From Streptomyces canus 299MFChir4.1 (GTDB lineage: Bacteria > Actinomycetota > Actinomycetes > Streptomycetales > Streptomycetaceae): 33,923 nt of DNA. Under the pieces are notes generated by a model that worked only from the letters and a program-made list of their open reading frames with translations, searched no databases and had not been told where the DNA came from. Positions 1-7,600 of the stretch are shown here, piece after piece. The stretch's first letter is position 1. Each line of letters opens with the position of its first letter. Made by a program: the position numbers and the translations under genes. Location of the stretch: assembly GCF_000383615.1 (NCBI RefSeq), contig NZ_KB911638.1:1-33923 (forward strand). Reading direction: 5' to 3'.

Positions 1-334
1 GACGCCGACCGGCTCTCTTTCACCCGCAGCATCCGCCTCGCACGCCGACAGGTCACCGCGCAGGCGGCCTTTTCCCCCTGACCACCTGGCCGCCTCCCTC
101 GTCGAGGGCCTGCGGGAGATAGCCCGCCACCTGCTGCCCCTGCGCCGTAGGCGCTTCAACCCCCGTGTCATCAAACGCAAGATGTCCAATTTCGGCGTCA
201 AACGCGACGAACACCGGCGCCCTCCCCAGCCCGACCGGAGCCCTGCCGAGGCCGTGGCCATCGCCCCGCACTGGCGCACAGCCCCAATCAACCCACCGAC
301 CAAAGTCCCAAGAAGCTGGGACCCGATTCCTTAA
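1..334 (+). pseudogene. IS4-family transposase, 3' remnant, frameshifted
   Basis: The sequence enters the window inside the gene and encodes the C-terminal part of an IS4-type DDE transposase. Reading frame 1 gives DRLSFTRSIRLARRQVTAQA and then hits TGA at 79-81. One base later, in frame 2, the reading continues with a PPDHLA segment and a basic IKRKMSNFGVKRDEH motif typical of the C-termini of Streptomyces IS4-family transposases, ending at TAA 332-334. A single-base insertion in the T/C run at about 70-78 explains the shift. The 5' part lies outside the window. No terminal inverted repeat was identified after the stop. The family assignment is from recalled motif similarity and fits well; the element is not functional as read. 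Confidence 0.75.
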
Positions 335-345
335 GTCACTGGTAT

Positions 346-1040
346 TGCTCCTAAGCGCCAACCACCACCACCTCGCCGGGGCTTGCGCCCAGCTCGCCCG
401 GCTGGATCAGCCGCCCGTCGTCTCCCCCACGCCGAGCCGGACCTTGATCCGCGTCCTCGACAATGCCGATCCGGACCACGGCCGCCCGGCCCGGCTCCTG
501 GAACGCCACTACGAGCACCGTCGGGTCCAGGCCCTGGCCACCCTCGCCGCCAACCCGCGCACACCACACGCCGCCATCGCGGACGTCCTTAACGGGCTGC
601 ACCCGGCCGAACTGGCCTGGATCGCTGAAAAGGCCGGCGAGCCCGACTGGTTCCTGACCGCGGAGGCCGCCGTCCCGGTGCCCGAAGATGAGGACGACGG
701 TGTGGTGCGGCCTCATAGACGACGAACTCGGCAAGCGCCCCGATCCCGCGGCCGTCCTGCGGTGCTGGCTCGACTCCCCCGCTGCCCTCCCCCGCTCCGA
801 GGTCTACCGCGCTGTCGTGAAGTCCCGCTACCGAACCCTGGAGCACCTGCGCCAGATCCCCGCCGGCGAGGTCCTCGCCCGCCCCGAACCGGAAGCCGCC
901 CTGAAGATCCTGCTGGACACCACTGCGGGCCCAGTGCAGCACGGTGGGAGGCCCTCGCCGCAGCCATGACCTTCGATTACGACGACGAGAAGATCACCTT
1001 CGGTCAGCTATTCGACTCTCTGGACCCTGCCAGCAGAGGT
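346..1040 (+). pseudogene. Unrecognised protein gene with two frameshifts
   Basis: Coding character moves between frames. One frame carries RVLDNADPDHGRPARLLERH through FLTAEAAVPVPEDEDDG up to about 710. A second frame continues from about 690 with LIDDELGKRPDPAAVLRCWL, SEVYRAVVKSRYRTLEHL and RPEPEAALKILLDTT up to about 945. The first frame then resumes with RWEALAAAMTFDYDDEKITF and FGQLFDSLDPAS. Two opposing frameshifts in one ancestral gene explain this best. The predicted protein is acidic and mainly helical, and no catalytic motif or known domain was recognised. No convincing start or ribosome binding site is visible, since the reading runs back into the transposase remnant, so the 5' end was probably lost when that element inserted. 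Confidence 0.5.
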
Positions 1041-1112
1041 ACAAACATCCTGACGGGACGTCCCGCAGGCCGCCGCGTGCGTCACCGGGCCCGAGGGCCA
1101 CTCCTACACCTG

Positions 1113-1141
1113 CGGTTCACCTCCGCTCGTGCGGAGAGCAC
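1113..1141 (-). repeat. Solitary type I-E CRISPR-like repeat
   Basis: Read on the minus strand, this 29-base segment begins GTGCTCTCCGC and ends GCGGAGGTGAACCG. It contains the dyad CTCCGC-ACGA-GCGGAG. Length, the GTGCTC 5' end, the central 6-bp stem with a 4-nt loop and the GAACCG 3' end match the type I-E repeat architecture of actinobacteria and enterobacteria. No second copy was seen one repeat-plus-spacer unit (about 61 bp) to either side, and no cas gene lies in the window. It is therefore either an orphan repeat left from a lost array or a coincidental hairpin. Confidence 0.45.
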
Positions 1142-1161
1142 CCTTGCTGACCTGGCGCTCT

Positions 1162-1557
1162 TCAGCCCCTTTGTGGCGAGAGCGCGCTGCGGCTCGTGGA
1201 ATCGACGCAGTACTCGGTGGCGAAGCCGGCCACGACCACCTGCCGCACGCGCCGCACGCGCCGCACGCGCAGGATCGCGTCCAGCCGTGTGTCCAGGAAG
1301 GAGTCGGCACTGTCCTTGTCCACCACGGTGTCGCCGGGTCGCGCAGCCACCGCCGGGTGGATGTCCAGCTGTTGGGCCGCAATGCCGGGAAGGTCGACCC
1401 CCTGCCGTAGATGGACAACCGGCACATCGGCTGCGCGAGCGCGCTCGGCGAGGGAGGCTACACGCGCAAGGCAGGCTGCGGCATTGTGGGCCCCCTCGAC
1501 CAGAGCGGCTTGCAGATCGACGATGAGAGCCTCTCCGAGAAAGCCGTCATCGAGCAC
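1162..1557 (-). pseudogene. Cysteine hydrolase (isochorismatase family), truncated
   Basis: Isochorismatase-family cysteine hydrolases cleave small amides or enol ethers with an Asp-Lys-Cys triad. All three landmarks are visible in order: the Asp in EALIVDLQAALVEG near the N-terminus, the Lys in VVDKDSADSF and the Cys in FATEYCVDST. The GTG at 1557 puts EALIVDLQ eight residues from the start, as usual for the family. The product is only about 131 residues against the usual 180-220: after the Cys motif it runs just SRSALSPQRG before a stop, so the C-terminal third is missing. A triplicated 9-bp unit (1243-1269) adds an unusual run of alternating Arg and Val just before the strand leading to the catalytic Cys. 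It is probably non-functional. Confidence 0.65.
1243..1269. repeat. 9-bp tandem repeat, three exact copies
   Basis: The unit CCGCACGCG occurs three times head to tail inside the isochorismatase-family remnant. Being a multiple of three, it keeps frame and produces the RVRRVRRVR run in the protein. It looks like a replication-slippage expansion. Confidence 0.85.
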
Positions 1558-1605
1558 GGCGACAGCCTCGGAATCGACGTCGAAGTCGTCAACTGAAACC
1601 CAGGA

Positions 1606-1800
1606 GCTCGCGGCCTCCACGTTGCCAAAAGGCGCTGGGTGGTCAAACGAAGCATCGGTTGGATCACGCTGCACGGGCGCCCCACCCGAGACTCCGAGAC
1701 CCTGCCCGCCAGTCCCGAGGCCATCATCCACGCCGCAAGGAACTTACCAGAAGATAAAGGGCAATTCACCTGGATCAAACGCCCTCTTGGGTATCCGTAA
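1606..1800 (+). pseudogene. IS5-family transposase, C-terminal remnant
   Basis: One frame reads RRWVVKRSIGWITLHGR and then TRDSETLPASPEAIIHAA before TAA at 1798-1800. This matches the C-terminal signature of IS5-group transposases, in which RRWVVERTFGWL and RDYETLPxSSEAMI are typical; the catalytic Glu of the DDE triad normally sits in the VVER motif. Here that residue is Lys (VVKR), so even the remaining core is degenerate. An in-frame TGA just upstream (1594-1596) removes the rest of the protein. It lies directly 5' of the response-regulator gene and may have brought in part of its upstream sequence. Confidence 0.6.
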
Positions 1801-1891
1801 GAGCGCGGTCCCCAGCGACGTTCTAATCCTGGCCTCAGGTTGATCGGAGACAATGAGCGGCAAAACATCGACTGGAAGGGGGCGGCCCGGC

Positions 1892-2584
1892 GTGCGGATC
1901 ATGATCGCGGATGATGAAGCGGCCATCCGTGACTCGCTGGAGCGGGTGCTCCAGGTCGAGGGTTACGACACCAGCACCGTCGCCAACGGTTTCGCCGTGC
2001 TCGACGGGGTCGTTGGAGCCGACGGCGACACGCTGGATCTGCTGATCCTCGACGTAATGATGCCCCGCCTCGGCGGGTTGGAGACCTGCAGGCGGTTGCG
2101 GGCCGCGGGCCGGGATCTGCCGGTGCTGATGCTGACCGCCCGTGACCAGGTCTCCGACCGGGTCACGGGACTGGACGCGGGCGCCGACGACTACCTGCCC
2201 AAGCCGTTCGCCACCGAGGAGTTACTGGCCCGGGTGCGGGCCCTGCTGCGCCGGCGCACACCGACCGACGAGGAGTCACAGATCCTGTCGTTCGCCGACG
2301 TCCGGCTCGATCCCGACAGGTTCGAGGCGTGGCGGGGCGATCGGCCGCTGCGCCTGACCCGGACCGAGTTCTCCCTCCTGCAGGTCCTCATGAGCAACGC
2401 GACCCGGGTCCTGACCCGCGACGCGCTGTTCGAGGCGATCTGGGGCTTCGACATGAGCGCCACCGCCAACAACCTCCAGGTGTACGTGAGCTACCTGCGC
2501 CGCAAGATGGAGGCCGAGGGTGAGCCGCGATTGATCTACACGCTGCGCGGCCTGGGTTACGTGTTGCGGGAGACTCCTCCGTGA
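1892..2584 (+). CDS. OmpR-family response regulator
   Basis: This is a DNA-binding response regulator of about 230 residues. The receiver domain (residues 1-120) has the acidic pair in IADDEA (residues 7-8), phospho-acceptor Asp54 in LILDVMMPRLGG, Thr82 in LMLTARD and Lys104 in LPKPF. The C-terminal winged helix follows, with TRTEFSLLQVLM, LFEAIWGF and LIYTLRGLGYVLR. I chose GTG 1892 because GGAAGGGGG lies about 9 bases upstream and the family usually begins within a few residues of the acidic pocket. An ATG at 1853 in the same frame would add 13 residues but has its GGAG only 3 bases away. The stop overlaps the kinase GTG by 4 bp, so the two are translationally coupled partners. It should be phosphorylated by that kinase and bind promoters nearby; the targets are unknown. 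Confidence 0.93.
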   Translation: MRIMIADDEAAIRDSLERVLQVEGYDTSTVANGFAVLDGVVGADGDTLDLLILDVMMPRLGGLETCRRLRAAGRDLPVLMLTARDQVSDRVTGLDAGADDYLPKPFATEELLARVRALLRRRTPTDEESQILSFADVRLDPDRFEAWRGDRPLRLTRTEFSLLQVLMSNATRVLTRDALFEAIWGFDMSATANNLQVYVSYLRRKMEAEGEPRLIYTLRGLGYVLRETPP

Positions 2585-4032
2585 GCAGGCCAGCCGGCCG
2601 GGAACCGCGCCGACTGACCCGATGGTGGCGCCGGCGGTCCCTGCGGAGCAGGCTGACGGTGATCGCGGCGACGGCCATCGCGGTCAGCGTGTTCGTGGCC
2701 TTCCAGGTGGCCAGCCAACTACTGGGCTGGGAGCTGCAGGACAGCGCCAAGGATCAGCTGCGCGCCGACTCCCGCGTCCTGGCGACGAACGCGCAGCGCG
2801 CCGGTCTGGCGCAGGTCCAGCTACCGCCGTATCCCGGATCCGGTCGGCTGGTGCGGGTCATCCTGCCCGACGGCTCGACCCGGACGCCGGCCGGCCAACC
2901 CGCGCTGCCCCCCGTCAGCGAGCACGCCGGGCGCGTGGCGCAGGGCGCGTCCGCCGACCTGATGGAGTCGAACGACAGCGACGAGGACGGCTACCTCATC
3001 TACACGCTGCGGGCGGGCGACGGCGCGGTCCAGGTGGCCCAGGTCGCCGACGACAGCCCGATCAACCAGTTCGGGTTCGGCATGCTGCTGATCGGACTGC
3101 TCTGCGTGGCCGGCGGCGCCCTTGTCGGGCGGACCGTGGCACGGACCGGGCTGGCACCGATCGACCGGCTGACCGCCGCCGCGGTGCGTGTCGCGCACAC
3201 CCGGGACCTCGACGCCGACATCCCGGATGAGGGCGGTGGGGAGATCCGGCGGCTGATCCAGTCGATCAACGACATGCTCGCCGCGCTCCGGGACTCCCGG
3301 CGGGCCCAACGGCTGCTCGCCGAGGACGCCGCCCACGAGCTCAAGACCCCCCTCACCAGCCTGCGCCTCAACGTCGAGCTGCTGATCCGGCTCGATCGGC
3401 GCGGCACCCTGGACAGCGCACTGCCGGCGGAGAGCCGGACCCGGCTGCTCAACGATCTCGGCGCCCAGGTGGCCGAGTTGAGCACCCTTGTCGCCGAGCT
3501 GACCGACCTGGCGCGCGGTGACGTCAGCGACGAGAGCACCGAGGTGCTCGACCTCGCCGACGTGGTGGCTGCCGCCGCGACCCGGGCGCGTTCCCGCGTG
3601 CCCGACGTCGAGGTCGCGCTCGACGTGACCACCGTGTGGGTGAGCGGGCGTCCCGCTGCGCTCGAGCGGGCGGTGCTCAACCTCATCGACAACGCCGGCA
3701 AGTGGTCCCCCGCGGAGCAGCCGGTCCAGGTCCGGCTCCGTGCCGAGGGCGCGTCGGCGGTGCTCGAGGTCGACGACGCCGGGCCGGGCATCGACGCCGC
3801 CGACGTACCGCGGGTGTTCGACCGGTTCTACCGTGCCGACAGCGCCCGGGCGTTGCCGGGATCCGGTCTCGGGCTGTCGATCGTGCAGCGGGTCGTCGAC
3901 GCCCACGGCGGCCGCGCCACCGTTGCCCGCTCCGCACGCGGTGGCGCGCTGCTTCGGATCGACCTTCCGGCCGCGGCCCCGCCCGCCCCGATCCCGCGGC
4001 TCACCGCCGGGGATGACACCGCGGTGCGCTGA
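2581..4032 (+). CDS. Sensor histidine kinase
   Basis: This is a membrane histidine kinase of 483 residues, the partner of the upstream response regulator; its GTG overlaps that gene's stop (GTGA). One transmembrane helix follows a basic N-terminus (about 25-45). A periplasmic sensor segment of about 115 residues follows, then a second helix (about 162-182). A HAMP domain (LAPIDRLTAAAVRVA to about residue 235) leads to the HisKA dimerisation helix with His252 in AEDAAHELKTP. The ATPase domain has the N box NLIDNAGKW (Asn367, Asn371), G1 VDDAGPGID, F box FDRFYRAD and G2 GSGLGLSIVQ. All catalytic elements are intact. No recognisable ligand domain occurs in the acidic extracytoplasmic segment, so the signal is unknown. 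Its last codons (DDTAVR) form the start of the first unit of a 95-96 bp tandem repeat that continues past the stop. Confidence 0.93.
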   Translation: MSRPAGREPRRLTRWWRRRSLRSRLTVIAATAIAVSVFVAFQVASQLLGWELQDSAKDQLRADSRVLATNAQRAGLAQVQLPPYPGSGRLVRVILPDGSTRTPAGQPALPPVSEHAGRVAQGASADLMESNDSDEDGYLIYTLRAGDGAVQVAQVADDSPINQFGFGMLLIGLLCVAGGALVGRTVARTGLAPIDRLTAAAVRVAHTRDLDADIPDEGGGEIRRLIQSINDMLAALRDSRRAQRLLAEDAAHELKTPLTSLRLNVELLIRLDRRGTLDSALPAESRTRLLNDLGAQVAELSTLVAELTDLARGDVSDESTEVLDLADVVAAAATRARSRVPDVEVALDVTTVWVSGRPAALERAVLNLIDNAGKWSPAEQPVQVRLRAEGASAVLEVDDAGPGIDAADVPRVFDRFYRADSARALPGSGLGLSIVQRVVDAHGGRATVARSARGGALLRIDLPAAAPPAPIPRLTAGDDTAVR

Positions 4033-4273
4033 CACGCCCCGGCGGCGCGGCGCAGGACCAGGGACGGCGGCCCTCGGGCATGGCCCCGCGCGGCCCAGCG
4101 TCAGGGCCGAACACCTCGGTGCACTGACCCGCCCGGGCCGCACAGCGCAGAGCCAACGGGCGGCGGCCCTCGGGCATGGCCCCGCGCGGCCCACCACCGG
4201 GCAGAACACTGCAGTGCGCCGACCCCAACCCCGACGCGTGGCGTAGGACCAAAGGGCGGCGACCGTCGGGCCC
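4015..4273. repeat. 95-96 bp tandem repeat, about 2.7 copies, across a gene end
   Basis: Three successive units begin at about 4015, 4110 and 4205. A 33-bp stretch is identical at 4065-4097 and 4161-4193 (96 bp apart). A diverged third copy starts at 4257, again 96 bp on. The other shared landmark, C-GGTGC-N-CTGAC around the kinase stop, recurs at 4117 and in changed form at 4212. Unit 1 contains the last six codons and stop of the kinase, so the array looks like successive duplications of the gene's 3' boundary. No ORF, promoter or protein-binding motif was recognised in it. Confidence 0.8.
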
Positions 4274-4281
4274 ATGAAAAA

Positions 4282-4314
4282 GATCCGGGACGGGCCTGGG
4301 GCCCATCCCGGATC
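4282..4314. terminator. Strong bidirectional intrinsic terminator
   Basis: Two 15-base arms (GATCCGGGACGGGCC at 4282-4296, GGCCCATCCCGGATC at 4300-4314) pair with a single G-U wobble position around a 3-base loop. On the minus strand the hairpin is followed by a run of five T (4277-4281), giving a textbook factor-independent terminator for the MMPL gene, which ends 18 bases upstream. On the plus strand it also closes the two-component operon and repeat array. Confidence 0.88.
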
Positions 4315-4332
4315 TCGTCCGTGCCGCCGCGC

Positions 4333-6483
4333 TCACCGTTGCAGCGCGGGCTCCTCGCCGTCGGCGAGCGACTGCTGACCGCCCGGCAGCTGCGCCGCTG
4401 GACGGGACAGTCGGCTCGGCCACCACATCCGCCGGCCGATCAGCAGGGTGAGGGCGGGCACCAGGACCGACCGCACCAGCAGGGCATCGAGCAGCACGCC
4501 GAAGGCGACCAGGAACCCGACCTCGATCAGCATCACCAGCGGAAGTGTGGCGAGGACCGCGAACGTGGCCGCCAGGACCAACCCTGCCGAGGTGATGACG
4601 CCACCGGTCGCCGAGAGGGCTTTGAGCATGCCCTCTCTGGTGCCAAGACGCACGGTCTCCTCCCGGGCCCGGCTGGCCAGGAAGATGTTGTAGTCGACGC
4701 CGAGCGCCACCAGGAACAGGAATGCCAGCAGCGGCACCGAAGAGTCGATCCCCTTGAACCCGAGGATCGTGTCGAAGACGAACACGCTGCCGCCGAAGGC
4801 TGCGGCGAATGAGACGATCACGGTGGCCATCAGCACCAGCGGGGCCACGATCGCGCGCAACAGCAGCCCGAGGACGATCAGGACCACGGCGAGCACCAGC
4901 GGGATCACCAGCTTCTCGTCGCGCTCGGTGGTCACCTCGGTGTCGAGGTTCTCCGCACTCGGACCGCCGACGATCGCCTCCGCCCCGCGCACCGCGTGCA
5001 CGGCGGTGCGCACCCGCTTGATCGTGTCGTACTCGGCGACGGTGTCCGGCGCGTCCTTCGGGAACACCGAGATGTTGGCCCAGCCACCGCTGGTCTGCTC
5101 CGGGACGGCCAGGGCCACCCCGCGAGTGTCCTTGACGATGTCGAGCACCCGCTTCTGGTGCGCCGGCCGCGTGAAGACCGTCATCGGCTGGCCGCCGAGC
5201 TCCGGAAAGTGCTGGCGGAGAACGGCGAAGCCAGTGACCGACTCCGGCGCGGACAGGAACTGGTCCTGCTCCCGCAGGGCGCCGGTGTTGCCCGCCAGCC
5301 CGAGGGCGAACACGCCGAGGACTCCGAGCGAGCCGAGCGTCGCCAACCACCGGCGGCGGCTGATGGCGGTGCCGAGCCGTCCCCACAGTCCCGGCTTCTC
5401 CACCACGGCCGTGCTGAACCGCGGGATGGCCGGCCAGAAGATCCGCCTGCCGAGCACCACGAGCACCGCCGGAAACAGCGTCAGCATGGCCACCAGCGCG
5501 CACAGGATGCCGGCCGCACCGATCGGGCCCAACCCGCTGGTGCTGTTCAGGTCCGCGACGAGCAGGCAGAGCAGGCCGGCGACCACGGTGGCCGCGGACG
5601 CGACGATGGCCGGCGCCGCGCCGCGTAGCGCGTGAACCATCGCGACCCGGACGTTCTCATGGTGGTGCAGTGCCTCCCGATATCGAGCGATGAGCAACAG
5701 CGCGTAGTCCGTGCCGACGCCGAACACCAGGATCGTCAGCAGCGCCGAGTTCTGGTCGTTGACCACGATGCCGAAGCCCTTGACGAGCAGGTAGACGGTC
5801 GCCATCGCGGTCAGTGCGGCCGCGCCAACGGCCAGCAGCGGGATGATCCACAACACCGGGCTGCGGTAGGTGAGGATGAGCAGGAGGGTGACGACGATGA
5901 CGGTGGTGAGGAGGACCTGCACGTCGATGCCGTCGAAGACGGCGTCCATGTCGCCGTCGATCGCGCCCGGGCCGGTCACGTCGAGTTCCAGGCCGGAGGG
6001 GCGGTTCTTCGCGGCGTCACGCAACGGGCCGACGATTGCCTCCGGTGCGCCGTAGGCCGTGCTCACCTCAAGGGTGAACATCATCGCCTTGCGGTCGGTG
6101 GAGGGGCTCAGCGGTGAGCCCTCGTCGTCCTCGCCGGCCGCCGCCGTCGCCTTCGGCGGGTACCGCTTGGCAAGGGTGTTGTAGTGGCGCTCGACCGTCG
6201 CGCGGTCGGCGTCGGTCATGCCGCCGGCGCGGTGGTACACGAAGACGAACGTGTTGTTGTCCCCGCCCGGGAGACTGTCGTCCAGGACCGCCGCCTTGGT
6301 GGACTCGGCACTGGCCGGCAGGGTGTCCACGGGGCTGTCGGTGGTGACCGAGCTCAGCTTTCCGCTCAGCGGCACCATGCCCGTCGCCAGCACCAGCCAT
6401 AAGCCAATCACCAACCAGGGCACCCACCGGCCTGCCAACCGGCCCGCCGGCGCTTCCCCGGACGGCGCTGCGTTGACTGCCAT
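4333..6483 (-). CDS. MMPL-family (RND) exporter
   Basis: This is a polytopic membrane exporter of 716 residues, of the actinobacterial MMPL type that moves lipids or secondary metabolites using proton motive force. It has the duplicated RND layout. TM1 (about 21-39) is followed by an extracytoplasmic porter loop (40-185) and TM2-6, with the conserved GTDYALLLIARYRE motif at 257-270. A second TM, loop and TM2-6 block follows, with the matching motif LGVDYNIFLASRARE around Asp597. Those Asp-Tyr pairs are the expected proton-relay positions. I start at ATG 6483 because AGGAGG lies 7 bases upstream; a longer frame to 6591 has no such site. It ends in an efficient terminator and converges on the two-component genes. 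An oxygenase relic lies 87 bp upstream in the same orientation, hinting at a former oxygenase-exporter operon. Substrate unknown. Confidence 0.92.
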   Translation of the reverse strand: MAVNAAPSGEAPAGRLAGRWVPWLVIGLWLVLATGMVPLSGKLSSVTTDSPVDTLPASAESTKAAVLDDSLPGGDNNTFVFVYHRAGGMTDADRATVERHYNTLAKRYPPKATAAAGEDDEGSPLSPSTDRKAMMFTLEVSTAYGAPEAIVGPLRDAAKNRPSGLELDVTGPGAIDGDMDAVFDGIDVQVLLTTVIVVTLLLILTYRSPVLWIIPLLAVGAAALTAMATVYLLVKGFGIVVNDQNSALLTILVFGVGTDYALLLIARYREALHHHENVRVAMVHALRGAAPAIVASAATVVAGLLCLLVADLNSTSGLGPIGAAGILCALVAMLTLFPAVLVVLGRRIFWPAIPRFSTAVVEKPGLWGRLGTAISRRRWLATLGSLGVLGVFALGLAGNTGALREQDQFLSAPESVTGFAVLRQHFPELGGQPMTVFTRPAHQKRVLDIVKDTRGVALAVPEQTSGGWANISVFPKDAPDTVAEYDTIKRVRTAVHAVRGAEAIVGGPSAENLDTEVTTERDEKLVIPLVLAVVLIVLGLLLRAIVAPLVLMATVIVSFAAAFGGSVFVFDTILGFKGIDSSVPLLAFLFLVALGVDYNIFLASRAREETVRLGTREGMLKALSATGGVITSAGLVLAATFAVLATLPLVMLIEVGFLVAFGVLLDALLVRSVLVPALTLLIGRRMWWPSRLSRPAAQLPGGQQSLADGEEPALQR

Positions 6484-6569
6484 CACTAGCCTCCTACATA
6501 CGGGTTGCATCGCTTGTCTGGATGCCGACTTCCTAACGAGCGAACCTGAGACGACTGTTAATACGGTGG

Positions 6570-7190
6570 TCAGGCCGGTTGGCCGAACCATGTGCCCAGT
6601 GCACGCACCAACGTGGTGGCGTCGAAGTCAGCCCGGTGGGCAAGGCCCGGGCGACACAGCCGTCGGGCCGGATGAGCGACGCGTCGACGCCACCCGGTCC
6701 GTGCGGGCGGTGACGCTGCTGACCCGTCCGGTCCACGCGGCCGCGGCGTCGCGGACCTCCGCGCGGTCGACGAGGTCGAGCAGGAGCCCTCGCCCCTCAG
6801 GCGGCAGGTCCGCCGACCAGACCGGGTCACCGCGGTGACGACGTCGCCGGGGACGGCCGCTCCCGGATGTCCGCGCCAGCCCCGCCGCATAGCACGGCCG
6901 CGAGCCTCCACCCGAGGTTCGCCGCGTCGACAACAGGGACGTTGAGGCCCTGGCCGCCGACCGGCGCGTCCACGTGGGCCGCGTCCCAGGCCGGCAGGAC
7001 CCGGCCGGTCCGGTACGTGGTCACCTGCGCGCGGTGTCGATCCAGCGGGTCCCGAACGGCATCACGGCGGCGGTGACATCGGTGCCGCTCACCCGCCGGA
7101 TGCTGTCCTGCAGCTCCTCGACGGTGTGCGGCTCGACCTGCCGCGGCGGGCCGGGGTATCGCCCGAGCCCCCTTCGTACCATCCTCGCCG
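6570..7190 (-). pseudogene. FAD-dependent monooxygenase (PheA/TfdB type), decayed C-terminal half
   Basis: Minus-strand fragments line up in order with an aromatic hydroxylase: VEPHTVEELQDSIRRVSGTD, then YRTGRVLPAWDAAHVDAPVG and GQGLNVPVVDAANLGWRLAA (the second FAD-binding motif, normally LAGDAAH), then GRGLLLDLVDRAEVRDAAA, DASLIRPDGCVA and DATTLVRALGTWFGQPA to a stop at 6570. Changes of frame occur near 7035 (a base lost in ARQVTTYR), at about 6840 and at about 6660, and the key Gly of GDAAH is Trp. The N-terminal FAD GxGxxG half is missing beyond about 7190. It ends 87 bp before the MMPL start on the same strand. Such hydroxylases act on polyketides, phenols or rifamycins; which one cannot be said. 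Confidence 0.75.
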
Positions 7191-7422
7191 CCATGACCTC
7201 ACCGAACTCAGCCTCACCGCCGAACTGTTGGCCCCCGACCCGCTGACCAAAGCCCATCTGCACACCCCGGGCCCGTACGCCCTGCGCCTCCTCGCCGCCG
7301 GCCGCGACCGGCTCCGTACAGCCGTCTGGGGCACCGATACGACCGTCCCGCGGGGCTTCTCGGAGAGGCGTGCCTCCGTCTTCGTACCCCTGGAGGACAC
7401 GGCCGCGCGCTGCACCTCGTAG
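7190..7422 (+). other. Possible coding fragment, unrecognised
   Basis: The plus-strand frame reads DLTELSLTAELLAPDPLTKA, HLHTPGPYALRLLAAGRDRL and VWGTDTTVPRGFSERRAS, ending at TAG 7420-7422. Its composition looks protein-like (regular leucines and third-position G/C), but there is no start, Shine-Dalgarno site or recognised domain. It abuts the monooxygenase relic running the other way, so it is probably another truncated gene. From 7423 to 7600 nothing convincing is seen except the upstream sequence of the LAL regulator. Confidence 0.25.
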
Positions 7423-7600
7423 GGACTTGCGCGGACGCGTCGGCTTGTCCGTGCTGAGGGAGCTGAGGGCCTTGGAAGGCGGCACGCTGCCGTGGGCGGA
7501 CCTCAACGATGGCCGAAACTCAGCCCCAGTGGCGGGCCGTGAGCTGATGGTATGGCGCCGAATGGCATCTGACGGGCTGCCGGGGACGGGGGGAGCCGGA

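Noticed and set aside
1052..1203. A multi-repeat CRISPR array around the I-E-like repeat
   Set aside because: Positions one unit to the left and right of 1113-1141 do not resemble the repeat, so only a solitary copy is claimed.
2821..4275. 484-codon minus-strand frame opposite the histidine kinase
   Set aside because: No motif or start signal; arises from GC bias opposite a kinase with all catalytic boxes.
4001..5503. 500-codon minus-strand frame overlapping the MMPL gene in another frame
   Set aside because: Shadow frame; the MMPL frame has conserved motifs, a ribosome site and a terminator.
6540..6590. A defined -35/-10 promoter for the MMPL gene
   Set aside because: TTAACA-like and TTAG-like patches exist on the minus strand but no pair fits consensus and spacing well enough.
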